Positions 1 through 16,827 of a stretch of DNA of 64,000 nucleotides are shown piece after piece (the first letter of the stretch is position 1; each line of letters begins with the position of its first letter). The position numbers and the translations under genes are program-made. The DNA comes from Rotaria sp. Silwood1 (lineage: Eukaryota; Rotifera; Eurotatoria; Philodinida; Philodinidae): positions 632,032 to 696,031 of the forward strand of contig CAJNOP010000027.1 in the NCBI GenBank assembly GCA_905250075.1, read 5' to 3'. The notes under the pieces are model-generated. The model worked only from the letters and a program-made list of their open reading frames with translations, did not search any database and was not told the origin of the DNA.

Positions 1-3000
1 AGAAGAGAAGGAGACAGAAGGAGGGCAATCCATTAAATTGACGCATGGTCACAGCAAGCTTCTAATGGTCAACAAGCGTGAGTGCACTGATTAGGCGATT
101 GTTTACTTGAGAGGCAGCAAAGAAACAAGATGAATGAAGAAAGTGTTGTATATGGAACATTCGATAAGATAAAGTTCATGAACTATGACTAGGAAATATG
201 ACAGATTCTCATTTATTGTAAATGAAATATTTTATAATAATCAAAGAAAAGAAATGTGTATTATAATAAAAATTTGACCTCAAACAAGAATAATCTCAAT
301 TGTTATAAGCTAAAGAAGAAAAAAGGCAAAGAAAACTGTTTTATCGAGCATAAACAAACAATACGAATGTGTCGTCATCAGTGCTGAACATTCATACACA
401 TCATTGATGTGCTTAATAATTGAGCGAACAGACATAGACAGACTGCTGGTGCCGTTATTCGTTCGTTTTCTTTGTCGCGCCGGCGGGAAGGCGGTACTTC
501 TTCTCGTGAACAGTTAGTAAATGATTGTCTACAGCTGTTTAACTACTATGACCACATGAGAAAGCCATTTTGAGGCGGGCGACGAACGGCATCAACTAAT
601 TACCTATTCGTTATGCTTACAAAATGTTAAAGACAAAATCGGCGAGACAAAACACATACAAGAAAAATTCTTCTTAATATTAATCTAGATGATATACATA
701 CATATACATCATCATTCCTATCTGTTTATATATCCTATAAATTTCCCGATTTTTTTTTTGTTTTTTCCTTATGGTCGTTCAAGTGCAAGAAATATAACAA
801 ATCATCTTTCTTCTATCACCATTATGATTATCATCCGATAGATCAAGGTGATTTTCATCCTCTAATTTCTATACTATTTGACCAGTTCTTGTATACTGAT
901 GTATAAGTGGCTTACTTTGTTGTTAGATATACAACACAAGCATTTATATATTGATATCGTTCTCTTCATTCTAACATGTGTGGACCGATACTTTGTATTA
1001 CTATCACCGTTACAATATATACATACATACATATATATATATGCATGTGAATATATATATGCAGCAAACCTGCAGTTATATCCATATAGTACACGATGCA
1101 AACAAAGTTAATTAACCACCAAACCGGATGAAGTAAGAAAAGGATGGGACACAATACATGCGTATATATATATATGACGCAAGACGTTCAGAAAGCAAAG
1201 CTCTGCCTTTAGCACAATTTGTTAACGCTGCACACGACATACAACCTTGAAAGAGGAAGAAGCTGTGCATTTGAGCATTCATTCAATGCATAAAAGAGCA
1301 TGTTGAACAATAGAGCACATCTACACACATACTGTTAACTTCTGCTAGTTCAATTTCGAGTGGGAATATTGTTTAATTAGACAAACAGTCATGAAAAGAA
1401 AGTCTGCGTGTTCAATTACTTTGAACAAAAGAAATGGTTGTCTAATATATATATACACATGTATAAACTTCATCAGTAACATAAAACACTTCATAAGACC
1501 AACTGATGGTGATCTCTTGAGATGAATAACGACGCTCGATAATATGCATAGTACCATTATCATTAGATCAGACGCGTCGTCATCATCGTCTATAGAATGT
1601 GTTGTTGCTTGTCTTGTGACTATCTTGTATATATATATATATACATATATATATATTTATATTTTGCCCACCCTTTTTTTCCTTCTCTCTAAATTACTCT
1701 TTTTTTTTTCTTTACTAAATCTTATGCAACTTTGTTTAGATCTCATCATAGTATTGATAAAATATAGAAAATGATAGAAATATTGTCACTTACCTTATGA
1801 ATAACAGTGGTCCAAGCACAATTTTACTAATTCGTATTCAGTCAAAGTATCAATGAAAAATCCATTACTATTCGTTGATAGATAGAACAAAGAAGAAATG
1901 AGTAAAAAAAAGGCCAATTTGATATATAAGATGAAACGATTCATTACTGTTCAATTGTATAAATGATACATATTACATTCGTTTGTATAATAAGAAATGA
2001 GAAATGTACAGAATATGAAGGACATTGATGACAATAATGACAGAAATGATACATATTGTTAATCGTTGTGCATGTACCAATCTCCATGTTTCAATCATTG
2101 GTTACCTGAAGGTCATAAAGTCATTTAGCATCAGGTAACCTAGTTGAGTAATAAATTAGAGTCCATTCATTGACTATCATATTTATCTGAACAGATCAAT
2201 CAAAAATGATAAAATATTACTATATTTTGTCCTTCAATCATAAATGAATAGATTGTAGATTGTTTTGGAATTTAATAATAATATTTTGAATGATATGATT
2301 AAATAAAAACAAAGACACTAAAATAAATAATGCTCTACAATTCTTATTATTAAGATATTTTTTTAAAAAAGAAAAATACTTACTCAAGAGAAATTTTTAC
2401 AAAATAAAATGTGTGATAGCTATCGTATTTGACAAGAAATATGACAAATTATTCTAATATCATCATCTTGAAAGAAGAAAAGAAGACGATCATCATACAT
2501 ATGTTTCATGTATAAACATTATCATGGAAGCGCTCCCTGATCATCTCTGTGTGACGTATGTGTACATAGAAGCTTTCATGCGATATGATTGATTATTTTC
2601 TCTCTATTCTATATTACAATGAACGTATAAACTAGTCTCGATGTAATGTAATATATTTTGGTTGTCTTCTTAAATTATTATTAATCATAAACTTTATGAT
2701 TATTTAATATTTTAATTATTTTTGAAGGTTATAGGGTTATTAGGTTATCTATCTAGAAATATAAATATTCTGCTGATTGATTCATTTCATAATTTACTCT
2801 TTTCTATTCGATATCTAATATTATCTATGTTACTTACTCTTTGGTTTTTCATGCTATAAATAACATCATCTTTTTTGATTAGTCTCATCGTTGAATATGC
2901 ATTTTGCGCAATCCCAAATGTGTATGTATATATGTGGTCAATCTGTCGTATTTGTATAAAAACAACGAGCCAAAAAGAAGAAAAAAAAGGAAAGATCGTA

Positions 3001-5802
3001 ATAATGTTATCGATCATCAATGAATTTATGTATTGGTTGCTGTTGTTGATCGAGACATATAACACGAAAGGAAGACTTGTGTGTATGTTTGTATGAATGT
3101 GCGTGTACAACTATCTTTGAATAATGACATCTGAATTTTAATCGAGATTGTAATTTGACTTTGTCGGCATGCATAAAATAAAAGCGGGTACGATTGATCA
3201 GAAGAAAATGGGACAGTGTAAAATCGATCAAAAATTACTTCACATATGTACACCTTAAAAGAATGATTATGAATGACCATGTATCATTTTGTCGTCGTTA
3301 TTCTCTCACACGTAATCGAAATCAGTCCATATCGACGAACACGCACACGAGCTCTCCGCGATTGTATCATATGGACACATATAACTATGTACATATACAT
3401 ATATATTCATATACGAATATGCAAGCAGGCATAAAAATCCGATAGATAGTTGATTTAACGAACAGATTGTCTACTCATTTTACACATAATTCAAAGATAA
3501 TTATCCATAATCTATCTATTAGTTATACTACATTAATTTGTAATCATATAATATAGAATAGTAATAGAAAAAAAATTGGAAAAATAATTTTTTTTTCCTC
3601 TTTAATCCAGAATAGAATTATGATGCAATCCATTGATCACAAAAAAAATGTTATATTCTCAAATGTTTATATGGTTATCTTTGATCCACAACCAATGACA
3701 AGTACAGAGGTTGTTGATACCATATTATTAAGGACAGTCAGTATTGCATATCATTATTACATATCTAATGATACATATGTATAAATCGAATACTATACTA
3801 TATTGATGAGTATGACGAATGGCTTAAGGCGTGACCATAATGAAGACATGTAATAATCAAAGATAACGAACATATTTGAATTCGAATCCTCTTTATTATA
3901 ATTAATAGGGAATACTTAAATATTGGGCAAGTTTAGTCAATGCTAACCTTGATTGTCATCAATTTCTTTACTTGCATATTTGACTGAAATTTGATATCAT
4001 TCGTTTGATATCAAATATCGATTTTCATATGAGCGAAAATTACTTTTTTAATGATTGATCACATAGGACAAATTACGATTTCTTTCTCAATACAGCAAAT
4101 GATTAGATAGAATCATAATGAAGTGTGTTTATATGAATGAATATTTAAATACTTAAAGTTATTAAAGCAATGATATAAATGTCTTTGATTTCTTCCATTG
4201 ATTAGTTTTATAAATTCATACTGTTTGAATAATTTGTTACTTTCAAAAATTCCATGTGAATTGAAATTCGAAAATATCTTTCTTTTGTTCTATGATCGAT
4301 TTTCATCAAAAAATCTCAATAAAAGAAAAAAGAAGAGATTCTCTAACGTTGTTTATAAATGATCAATGAGAAATGTTTTTAGAAATTTTAAAAAACAACA
4401 AAAAACGGCTGATAGGACAATGATGTGTGTTCAAGACAATAAAAATTGATGAATTCATTGTGTTTTCATCGTTCAGTTAGAAAATATACGTAACAAAATA
4501 TTCAACAACGTGATTTATTTGCACAAAATTTATTTCATCATTGCTCATTATCAAAGATCTACTGTTATCTAAATTATAATTTGTTAAAAATAAATTGATA
4601 TCACGACATTTTACTACAATTCTTACTGAATTTGATTGTGTGACATGTATTGTGGTAGTTTTTATGGTTTTAGCGTACGTCAGATTGCTGTCATTCTAAA
4701 TAGCATCGAAAGAGATGAAAAATTATCTTATAGATGAGATGTCTTTCAACATGATTTATTGGCAAATGCTTAAAAATATACTTGACTATGGACAACAAAG
4801 CACAAAGCAATTATAGTAAAACAGGAGAGAAGAGAAATTGCTGCATAGTCGAATAAACAATCGATAAGTAAAAATGAACGTATAAGGTCATATTTAACGA
4901 TTATATATGTAAGCATCCAATTTTAGTTATGGACAGTTTTATACACATATACTACTTTACAGAAAAGCCGTTCATAACTACTCGAATCTTTATCTAATTT
5001 GTCCTTTGACGATTGTATTAACTAAAGTGCCATTGTTCTTTCTCTCTCTCGCTCTCTCTCAGCTCATCAATAAAAACCTTAACAGGATATTGGTCAATAA
5101 ACTAATTAGAGTTTTAACATAAATTTTGTCCCACAGTCCGACATTAGGCGCGTTCATTCCCAGATCCAAGGTTGGCAAGCATTTCTTGTCGAAAGCTAAC
5201 GTTCATAGTTACTTTCTCCACTTCACAATAGATGATAATCGGTGTAAAAGAAATGAAAACAATATATCATTACAGTAAAGTTTATAGTTTTCAGCTTCAT
5301 TTTTACTATAATGTATCTATTTTATAATTTATCATGGATTTTGTATTTAAAATGATGAATTATAGAAATAACAAGAAGTGATTTAATTAGTTGGATAAAA
5401 AAAATTTTCATTTGATGAATTATAGTATATCAATTCCATGAATTTCTTGAAAGCTAGAATACGATAATTGCGACCGATGACCAGCTTCTCTTAGTTATAG
5501 TCATTTTCGACTGTAACGAGCAAGGTTGTGGATATATGGGCAGCGAAGAGGTACTCACATCGAAATCTCATTCACAGCCAGGATAAATTGGAGAAAAAAG
5601 AAAGATGAGAACCATTCAAAATCGAGTAACTTTCGTGACGTCGTATAGTATGTGGACATGTCTTATTTGCTTCATTTTATAAAAACCACTGACGTATACC
5701 CAGTGTTTGTTTGCTTGTTTCTCGGTGTCAACATTAACACTTGGTAAAGTGTTATTATCTCTTTCAAAAAGGTGAGAAGATAAGAGAAAATGTGTAACTT
5801 GT
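1..5802. other. Gene-poor AT-rich region
   Basis: I see no convincing gene here. The open frames present are short, overlap on both strands and are dominated by Ile/Tyr/Phe codons from AT-rich sequence. Simple TA/CATA microsatellites occur at about 1020-1050, 1160-1180, 1625-1660 and 3390-3420, and a CT-rich stretch lies at 5039-5061. No tRNA, rRNA or clear transposon end was recognised. Confidence 0.6.
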
Positions 5803-7570
5803 TTGCTTTATATTGACACTGGAAGCATTTCAACCATAACTGGTTCAAAGAGGAAGATTAAGAAATGTCTTGCAAAGTGTTTTGACTCGAAATCATTTGA
5901 AATTACTAACAAAGGCTTTACATGTCATTCAATGTTTACTGAAACTTTTCATTGGATTCTTTTCGAAAATCATTGTGTCTCAGATTGTCGAAGTAGATTT
6001 ATGCTTATCAATGATTTTTTGACACTGACTATCGATTTAAATTTACTTGCCATATCGGAGCTATTCAATCAAGAAGTATTTTTCTGCATTGGTCAAATGA
6101 TTCGTCTTCAAATAAATTATTAAATATGAACTATGACAACACGTACAACCACGTATTTCTGTTAGATCAATTCGTGTACTCGATTGCGAACTATCATAGT
6201 TTCATGTTCAACGGTACAAAATTAAATTTTTACTTACATCAAGTTTCTTTGATCTCTATTCGAAATTACATTAGCAGTGTCACTTTCATGAAGTAACATT
6301 AAACAGGCCACTATTCGCTTGTCTTCTCTTGATCATCCATCACTGTTTTCCACTTGACGACAATACTCAGTTGGAACCATTCAGGATCAGTGTTATCTTT
6401 GATGTGCGCTCACATCTTCATCAGTTGGTTTCTTTGCCTATGAAAGTAAAATCAGGCTAAATCGATCACTTTCGATTAGGTCGACTCGATTTTGGTCATT
6501 GGTATATCAATGCATGACAATCACTCGCAATCAATTGAAAAGAGTTGGTATTCCTTTGAGAATGAATATTTTGATTGATATCTTTAGACATGAAACTGAA
6601 TTCAACAAATTCATTTGTCATTTTCCAGTAGGATGCCCATCGGCATTCGCATTTTCGAATATTGACAAATACCCATTTTCATGTGAGTACAATCAGGATG
6701 ACGTACGATTACGAGGTTCACATGTGATCATTAACGGTAGCCTATATCATTTTTCCATAGTATTATTTGCTACTTGTGCTGGTGATGGTCAACTAGTCTT
6801 TTCATTGGCACATGAAATGGAAAGTGATGAAAAATCAAAAGAATTTCTCGACTTTTATCTGCGTCTAATTGAGATATGTGCCGATAAAGAGCGCTGTAAA
6901 ACTGGAACAATCTTCCATCAATTGCTGAAAGCGGTCGAAGTACACTAATCATTGCATATCGCCGCAGCTTTGCTTTCAACAAAACGAATTTGATGATAAC
7001 AATACACGATGTCAATTTATTGTTTCATATTTCCTTTCGTGACGTTGTTTACTAATCCCCAAATTTTTCGCAGAGTTTTGAAACCCATCGAAACACTTGA
7101 AAAATTCAAATATATATATTTGTTTTTGCGTTCCTTGCGAAACTACTACAAACGCCGGCTGCAGAGAATCAAAATATGTCTATTTAGTCACAGAAACTCA
7201 GTCTATGATAGGAAAAGAATACATTTTATCCATGTACCAACGATATTTTCATGGAATTCTGTCGATAGGCATCGATCGTAGACTTTATCACGAAAAATTT
7301 CGGCTACATTCTCCTGTATCATAGATATTAACCCAATAAGCACAAGAAACATATTAGAAAATTCATTATATTCTTATAGGAGATCAACGTTCGATACACA
7401 GTGTGAAAGTAGATATGGTTATAGCCTGTCTTCATCCACACCCGTTCGAAAAACTTGACAGACCTGCAAAGTGGCCTCATTTTATGTCGACAGACGGCGA
7501 CTTTAGCCTTCTATACTCCATTTCGCATGTAGATACAGAAAAATTCTTTTGTAATTTCCAGACCATAGCT
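5803..7570 (+). pseudogene. Probable decayed gene (several coding-like pieces)
   Basis: Several open stretches on the plus strand look coding but do not join into one frame. They lie at 5803-6123, 6499-6948 (149 codons, the best), about 7150-7324 and about 7378-7567. None of the larger ones starts at a convincing ATG; the first two open frames begin at TTG. The 6499-6948 product has a phrase of the type PSAFAFSNIDKYPF followed by VRLRGSH and LYHFSIVLF, then an acidic Glu/Lys/Cys-rich end. This is faintly like the C-terminal part of CoA-dependent acyltransferase/condensation-type enzymes, but I cannot confirm that. The 7378-7567 piece is preceded by a possible splice acceptor (TTATAG) and contains a His/Pro-rich segment. 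Codon use here is less A/T-ending than in the housekeeping genes nearby, so an older transferred or recently dead gene is possible. It could also be a live gene with introns I failed to place. Confidence 0.35.
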
Positions 7571-8476
7571 CATATTTAGCCACTTTACAAAGAAAAAGCC
7601 ATTATTTATCTGTTTTGTTTTTGAGTTTCCGATATTTTATATGTTCAGAGAAGGCTCACATCTACCTCACTGCTTAACACACGCTGAAAATAAGAACCAT
7701 AGTTACCCACACTTTTTCTACTTTACTTTTATTAGAGTATCTCTTTTTTACTTTAATTTTATGTTTTTGTAACATTATAATTTTCTCTTTGAAGTTTTTG
7801 TATTTTCCATTATATATTACTATCTTCTATACTTTGTTCTTGTTTTTCATCATTGTTTTTTTCTCTTTTGAATGATAGCTAGATATAGGTATTCATGCCC
7901 TGACAATTCGAAATTGTTTTGTATAAGGTTCTTCTTTAGCAACAAGATAAATGTCTCTCGAACAATAAAACTACATTTGAAATCGATAATAACTTTTCAT
8001 ATTTTATTAGCTTCTCAAGCCATTTGTTTTTCGTATATTTTGCGTATTAAAATCTAATTGTCTTATCACAGTATTGGTTTTATAGAAAGCTAAATTCAAT
8101 GAAAACATATATTAACTATATTGAGATATTTGTCATAGCAGCAATATTTTTTCATATGCATCTAATAAAAGATGATTCATCATCAAATCCGAACTTCTAC
8201 GAATTATTAAGCAAAAATAAGACTCTTGCTTGTTTTGCTACTAATATGGATTCGATCACATAGTACGCTAAATGCTGAGAATGTTTTTTCTTTATTATTA
8301 TTATTGGGACTTAAGTGAATAATGTCAATCATCATTATGTTAAACAGTACAATAAGAAAAATCATAACAAATGAATGTAATAATTGTAAACGTTTAAATA
8401 TTTTATTATTTTTTGAATTGTTTTCAAATCACCTTTATTGTTTTAGAAATTTAATCAATTCAAATCAAAAAACAAA
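7571..8476. other. Intergenic, 3' flank of PEX6
   Basis: No gene is seen. The right end contains the 3' untranslated region of PEX6, including a polyadenylation hexamer on the minus strand. Confidence 0.5.
8434..8439 (-). terminator. Poly(A) signal AATAAA for PEX6
   Basis: An AATAAA hexamer on the minus strand lies 38 nt beyond the PEX6 stop codon, a normal place for the cleavage and polyadenylation signal. Confidence 0.55.
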
Positions 8477-11400
8477 TCAAGATTTTTGTAAATGTTCATA
8501 CTGTCTAATTTCATTTTCATCAAGTGATGGTGTAAAATTAGCAAGTGCATCATAAAAATCACTTTTAATTAAATCAACTGTTTGACTATCTTCAATTTCT
8601 TTATCTTGATTATTTGTAATAAGTCGTCGAATTGCACGAAGATAAGCATCACTTGCTAATGCATAAAAATCGGCTCCAGTCATATTGAGTGGACATGAAC
8701 GTACGAAAGCATCTGCATCAAATTGTTCATCAATAATTTTAAATCTAAAACGAAAATTTCATATTATTTGTATTTTATTTTTAATGTTTTACTTTTGTGT
8801 TAATGCGTGAAACATTTGTCGTCGATCCTCATGTTCATTACTTATACCAATATAAATAAGTTTATCAAATCGACCTGGTCTTAAAAGAGAATCATCTAAA
8901 AGATCTGGTCGATTGGTTGCACCAATAATAAATATATGATGTCCTTGTTGTTGTTGATCAATTTCTGTTAATAATTGTGATACAAGTCGATCACTAACAC
9001 CTGATGAATCTGATGATGTTCGACCACGACGTGGTGCAAGAGAATCCAATTCATCAAAGAATAAAATACATGGTGATGCAAGACGTGCTCGTTCAAATAA
9101 ATCGCGAACATTTTGTTCACTTTGACCAACATACATATTCAATAATTCAGGTCCACGAACTGATAAAAAATTTAATGAAAATTCTGTTGCCACTGCTTTT
9201 GCTAATAATGTTTTTCCTATCAATAAAATATTTATTTATTTATTTTTTTTTTTCTTGTTTCACAAACCAATATCTTCTTACCAGAACCAGGTGGTCCATA
9301 GAGAAGTATTCCAGTTCTAATACAAAATGAAAACACTTTCATATATGTTATGGTCAAAATTTGAATTCGTCTAGACTAGAGATGTGCGGGAACAAGTTTC
9401 TTTGGCTACAGTCTAGAGAAAACTATCGCAAGATTTATTCATATTACATAGAAGAAAAAAAATTCTGAAATATTCGTTTGTTGATTTATTTAATCAATCA
9501 TTAGAACTTTCTCAGACTGGTTCTCTAAATTATGCTTTGATTGATATGATTAATAAATTAGTTCGCTTAAAAATCATTGAAAATTTAAGGGTAATGTTTA
9601 GTTTCTGTTGGGACACTTTTTGTTCTCATAGCTCCAGTCTCGATTCCGCACATCTATAATCCAGACAAAATTAAAGTTGAACTTAAAGTAAATTAACTAA
9701 ATCGATAACAATTAGTCTGAATCAAAATGATTTTAAGCTTTCATTTCACAAATGGTTGTTTCTATAGAACAAATTACAGTTTATATTATTTTAATTTATT
9801 GTTTTCTATAAATATACAATTTTAGTTTAGAATGACACAAAGTCAAATGAAAAGTTTTGGCTGTTTCTTTTCTACGAACAGAAAATTTACATAATTCAGT
9901 TATTGTAATAACTCTTAAATCATTTATGAAAAGTCGTTTGAATTCTTCTACACTGTTTGAGTTTAAATCAATTAAATGTTTAATAGTAAAAATGTTTTCT
10001 AATTTTTCATACTGACAAAATAAATCTATACAAATATTTGAGATAACTGATTAGCTTGTGATCAAATTGTAATATCTATTCGGATAGATTACAATTTTTA
10101 CCTTGCTAAATCACCAAATAAATCAGGATGAATTAATGGTAATTGAATTGTATTTAAAATTTCTTTTTTAGCTATAGCTAATCCACCAATATCACTCCAA
10201 TGTACATTTGGTATCATGGCCTTACGTTGACTAGTTAATTTTGATGCATGACTCTTTTTTAATGCTGTTTCAAAATCTGCATTTGTTAATATAACTAACA
10301 TATCAGATGATCTATTGATTGAAGAAAAAACAAAAAGTATGTATAAATATGAAAAAATAATCATTTAACTATTGAATATTACTCAAATGATCGCCAATAA
10401 GCAGCTTCAATAGTTAATCGAATCAATTGATCAATTTCAGCTATTGGCCAACCTAAATGATATATTATTTCAAGTAAAAAATTTTATTGTTTTAAATTTT
10501 TCATTGGACCTTTTGTTTGAGCTAAAACAAGATCATGATTAAAATCATCTGCTACTGAAATATTCAAAAGTCGATGACGAAGCCATTCTTTACGTATTTC
10601 CATGGGAATAGTCTTTAAAATATGTTAAATATTAATATCATATATTAATATTAAAATTCTTACTGGTATAGATAATGTATAACTAAATAGACTTAAAACT
10701 TGTTCACTAAGTAAATGAAGACGTGAAACACCTGCTAAAATAATCAAAGGACCATTATTAATTAATGTTGATCTAATATTTTGAATGAATATTCGAAGAC
10801 CATTTGTTACAATAGCATCATCATTTTCAACATCAGTTAATTTACATAAGAAATTCACCTAAAACCATTATCGTTTATTCTTTTTTTTTTTTTTTTTTTT
10901 TTTTATTGAAATAATGTTACATGATTGAAAAATAATACACATGGTGTACATTTTGCTGCAAGTTGTATTGATTGTTCAATACGTTTCATTGTTGCTGCTG
11001 CAGAATCACCAGCAAGTAATTGACTTGATACCTAAACTATTCCTACAATAGATAATATGATTTTAAAATAATTAATATTCACTGTATGACAATGATATCC
11101 ACATTGACGACAAGCATAATCAACAAGTGAATTAAAATCATCAATTCCATGTAAAAGAATTGTTGGTATTACTGTTTGTTTTGACCATTGAATATCAAAT
11201 GTTTTTAATATTTGACATAAACGTTGACTAATAAATGCAATTGTTTCATCTGTATTAGAACAACTATAAGACAAAACGAATAAAAAAAATTTTTTTTTTT
11301 TTTTTAATAATTGTTAATATTAAAATTATATATAATTATTTTCTTACATGGAATTTAATTTTTCTTGACGAACATTTTTTGTATTAACAATAATTCGACA

Positions 11401-11665
11401 ATTATCACATGAAATAAGAACATCATCTTTTGTTAATGATGAAATAAGAAAATGTACTTCTAATTCTAGAATAAAAACAAAAATAAATTCAATCATTTTA
11501 TTCATTGTCTTGTACCTGGTTGTAATAATGGTCGAATGGTAATCTGTTCATTTAATTTAATTCGTCGTGGTTCACTAAAATAATCTTGTAAATCTTCATC
11601 AACATTAATTGTATCTGGATAATGAGGTGAACGAATTAGTGACAAACGTAATTCCATGCTTCTAT
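8477..11665 (-). CDS. PEX6: Peroxisomal AAA-ATPase PEX6, N-terminally short
   Basis: PEX6 is a type II AAA-ATPase that works with PEX1 on the peroxisome surface to pull ubiquitinated PEX5 receptor out of the membrane. Exons (- strand): 11665-11516, 11465-11348, 11263-11083, 11031-10921, 10858-10664, 10612-10510, 10452-10383, 10311-10102, 9316-9282, 9216-8793, 8744-8477. The lengths join into one frame of about 618 residues from the first ATG (11657). The start matches the family's SPHY region. A degenerate D1 module follows, with HGIDDFNS in place of Walker A. The D2 module is intact: GPPGSGKT near residue 388, Walker B FFDELDS near 443, the NMYVGQSE segment and [19 protein letters not shown]. 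The last exon carries the family's [12 protein letters not shown]. The first listed exon begins at a splice acceptor, so an upstream exon is expected, but none is visible up to PSMC5. About 330-360 residues of the usual 980 are missing. D2 family assignment is secure; whether the gene is complete is not. Confidence 0.9.
9377..9658. mobile_element. hAT-type MITE in a PEX6 intron
   Basis: The element is 282 bp with inverted ends TAGAGATGTGCGG (left) and TATAGATGTGCGG (right end read inward). These are typical of hAT elements. Flanking 8-mers GTCTAGAC and ATCCAGAC agree at 6 of 8 positions, consistent with an aged 8-bp target duplication. It has no coding capacity. It lies in the 785-bp intron just upstream of the D2 Walker A exon, which is long for this gene. 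Confidence 0.7.
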
Positions 11666-13722
11666 CTAAAACAATCAACAACTTATCAAGACATCTGTGA
11701 TACAAGAACAATCTAGCAAATATTCAAAATAAGGAAAATTCATTTTGTGCTTGAATTTTTTGTAGATTTAACGGATGAATCATAAAGAATGGGACACTTT
11801 GATTTTGTTTTCTCTTTTTTTTTGAGGAACGGAAATACTATTCAAATGCATCGTCCTAAGCTTATTTGATAGACAATTTTCTGTTCGACAAAACTATTGA
11901 CTTTTTTTTTCAAACAAGCTTTTTTCTTATTGACGAAAAGTGAAACAGATTAATAAGTACTTAACTATCTAATTGGAATCCCCTATTTTTTTCTTCACAG
12001 ATCTATCGTCTTGTATCAGCCTGTATCTATCAAATTTGATACAACTCGTGAAATGTTCAACGTCAATAGATACATAATTTTTTACTGTGTGCTTTCAAAA
12101 TCTTTTCAAGGTTTCTAATGGTGTCGTTCAAATGTATAAAGCTAGATACTAATTCTTGACGGTATTTCGTTTTGAATGTACTGTTCAAAATTCATGTTTG
12201 CAAAATCTATCCATAGTCTAAGAACGATTTATTATTATATTATCGGATGTTGGAATTAACTCTGAAACAAAATGACTAAACATTTAAACCAAACAAGGAA
12301 AAACTTCAGATTAGTTAGTATTATAAAAACAAAAAATGATATATCTATTTTAGATATGAGTCGTGTATGTGTAATTTGTTCACAAAGATAGTAGAAAAAG
12401 TATTTCTAGACAACATAGGTATCATCGTTGACTTTTCACTTAAGATTGAAACGTTGTTTTCAATTTCATTTATTTAAAAACTTATTTATTCTAAAATATA
12501 AAGTTAGCCATGAATTTTTCCTCTATATTTTCGACGATAGTCTCTAAGGAGTGTTGAAATGTTTAGAGGAGAAATGTGAACTCAATCCTTCAACTTCTTC
12601 GTCTATAAAACATGACTGACACTCTGTGAAATTATCACAGAGCATGATAGACGTTGTCGATTGTATTATAAATGATGTCTCGTTCTAATATTTGCATTAA
12701 TTCCTTATTGCATTTCTAGAGAATGAATTAAAAAGATGATGAAGAAATATGTTCAAAAATACATAGAATAAATCAATCGTTCGATGATTAGCAAGACCAG
12801 CTACATCGTTTTTTGTATATGTTAATTCTACAGGGATTGTACTAACAGTTTGTTTTCAAATAATTCAAATGAAGTTTTACATTCTGATTGAATATTCTGT
12901 TATATTTTACTATTCGAATAAAAAAAAAACATGAGAATAAACGTTAAGTACACATTTAAACAAATATTAAAAAAAAAAAACTTCTTTTCATATTAGAATA
13001 TTTTATTTTTGTATTTATTTTATTATTCTTACGAGAGAGAAGATGTCATCTAATATCATGTCATTTCAAACATCTATACAAATACGCAAATCTCATATAG
13101 ATGCATTCAATTACAGATCATTTGTATAAATTAATTTTCATCGAAGTTTAAAACTTATGGCACACCCTATATACGTATTTGTTGGATATTCGATATCTCA
13201 AGAAAAATATATTCGCTTGCACTAAAAGTTTTAGAATACTTTAATAGTATTGAGACCGGTCTGTAGGTAAAATTTCTTAATTAAATCTACTATAAATAGT
13301 TGACTGAGAAGTCGAAAGTCTAGTAAATGATCAGAACTCTGACTGAGCTTGAACTCTTTTTTAGATCTTTCATAATTTTACTAAGTTCTAAATCGTAATT
13401 GAAATTTGAGATAAAATGAAATCCAACGGTTATATGTGTTTCTTCGTAAGTGAATGCTTAAAATTCACGGATTGTGAATCGAGTATCATATTCTATTATT
13501 AATCAATTTTAAAGTAATAACATATTTACATGAAATTCATTTGTATTTAGAAAAATTTTCAAAATTTATTGAACATGTCGAACTAATAAAATTCTAAAAT
13601 CAAAATGAATAAATCTAATCATAAAATAACACAAGAAACTTTCTTTTCTATTTAATCTATTTTTCATCATTCATTTTTATCTTTCAAATAAAATATTTAA
13701 GTTAAGTTTTTTTTTCTCTTGA
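11666..13722. other. Empty interval between PEX6 and PSMC5
   Basis: No open frame of note on either strand in about 2 kb, although the missing N-terminal coding part of PEX6 (about 1 kb) would be expected here. The sequence is AT-rich with several poly-A and poly-T runs. No transposon ends were recognised. Confidence 0.55.
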
Positions 13723-13728
13723 TTTATT
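13723..13728 (-). terminator. Poly(A) signal AATAAA for PSMC5
   Basis: Minus-strand AATAAA about 90 nt downstream of the PSMC5 stop codon. It is the best hexamer in the 3' flank. Confidence 0.45.
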
Positions 13729-13819
13729 TGTTTCTCTTTCAATATAATAACAAACAAAAAAAAAATGGGTCAAGAGCAAATAAATTTGAAGATAAAAGAG
13801 GAAAAAAAAGTAGTTTTGA

Positions 13820-16827
<3,008 letters not shown>

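Noticed and set aside
1544-1774. Hydrophobic plus-strand frame resembling a membrane peptide
   Set aside because: Built from TA-dinucleotide and poly-T simple sequence. No splice or promoter support.
3870-3900. tRNA T-arm-like GAATTCGAATCC
   Set aside because: No matching acceptor stem, D-arm or anticodon arm around it.
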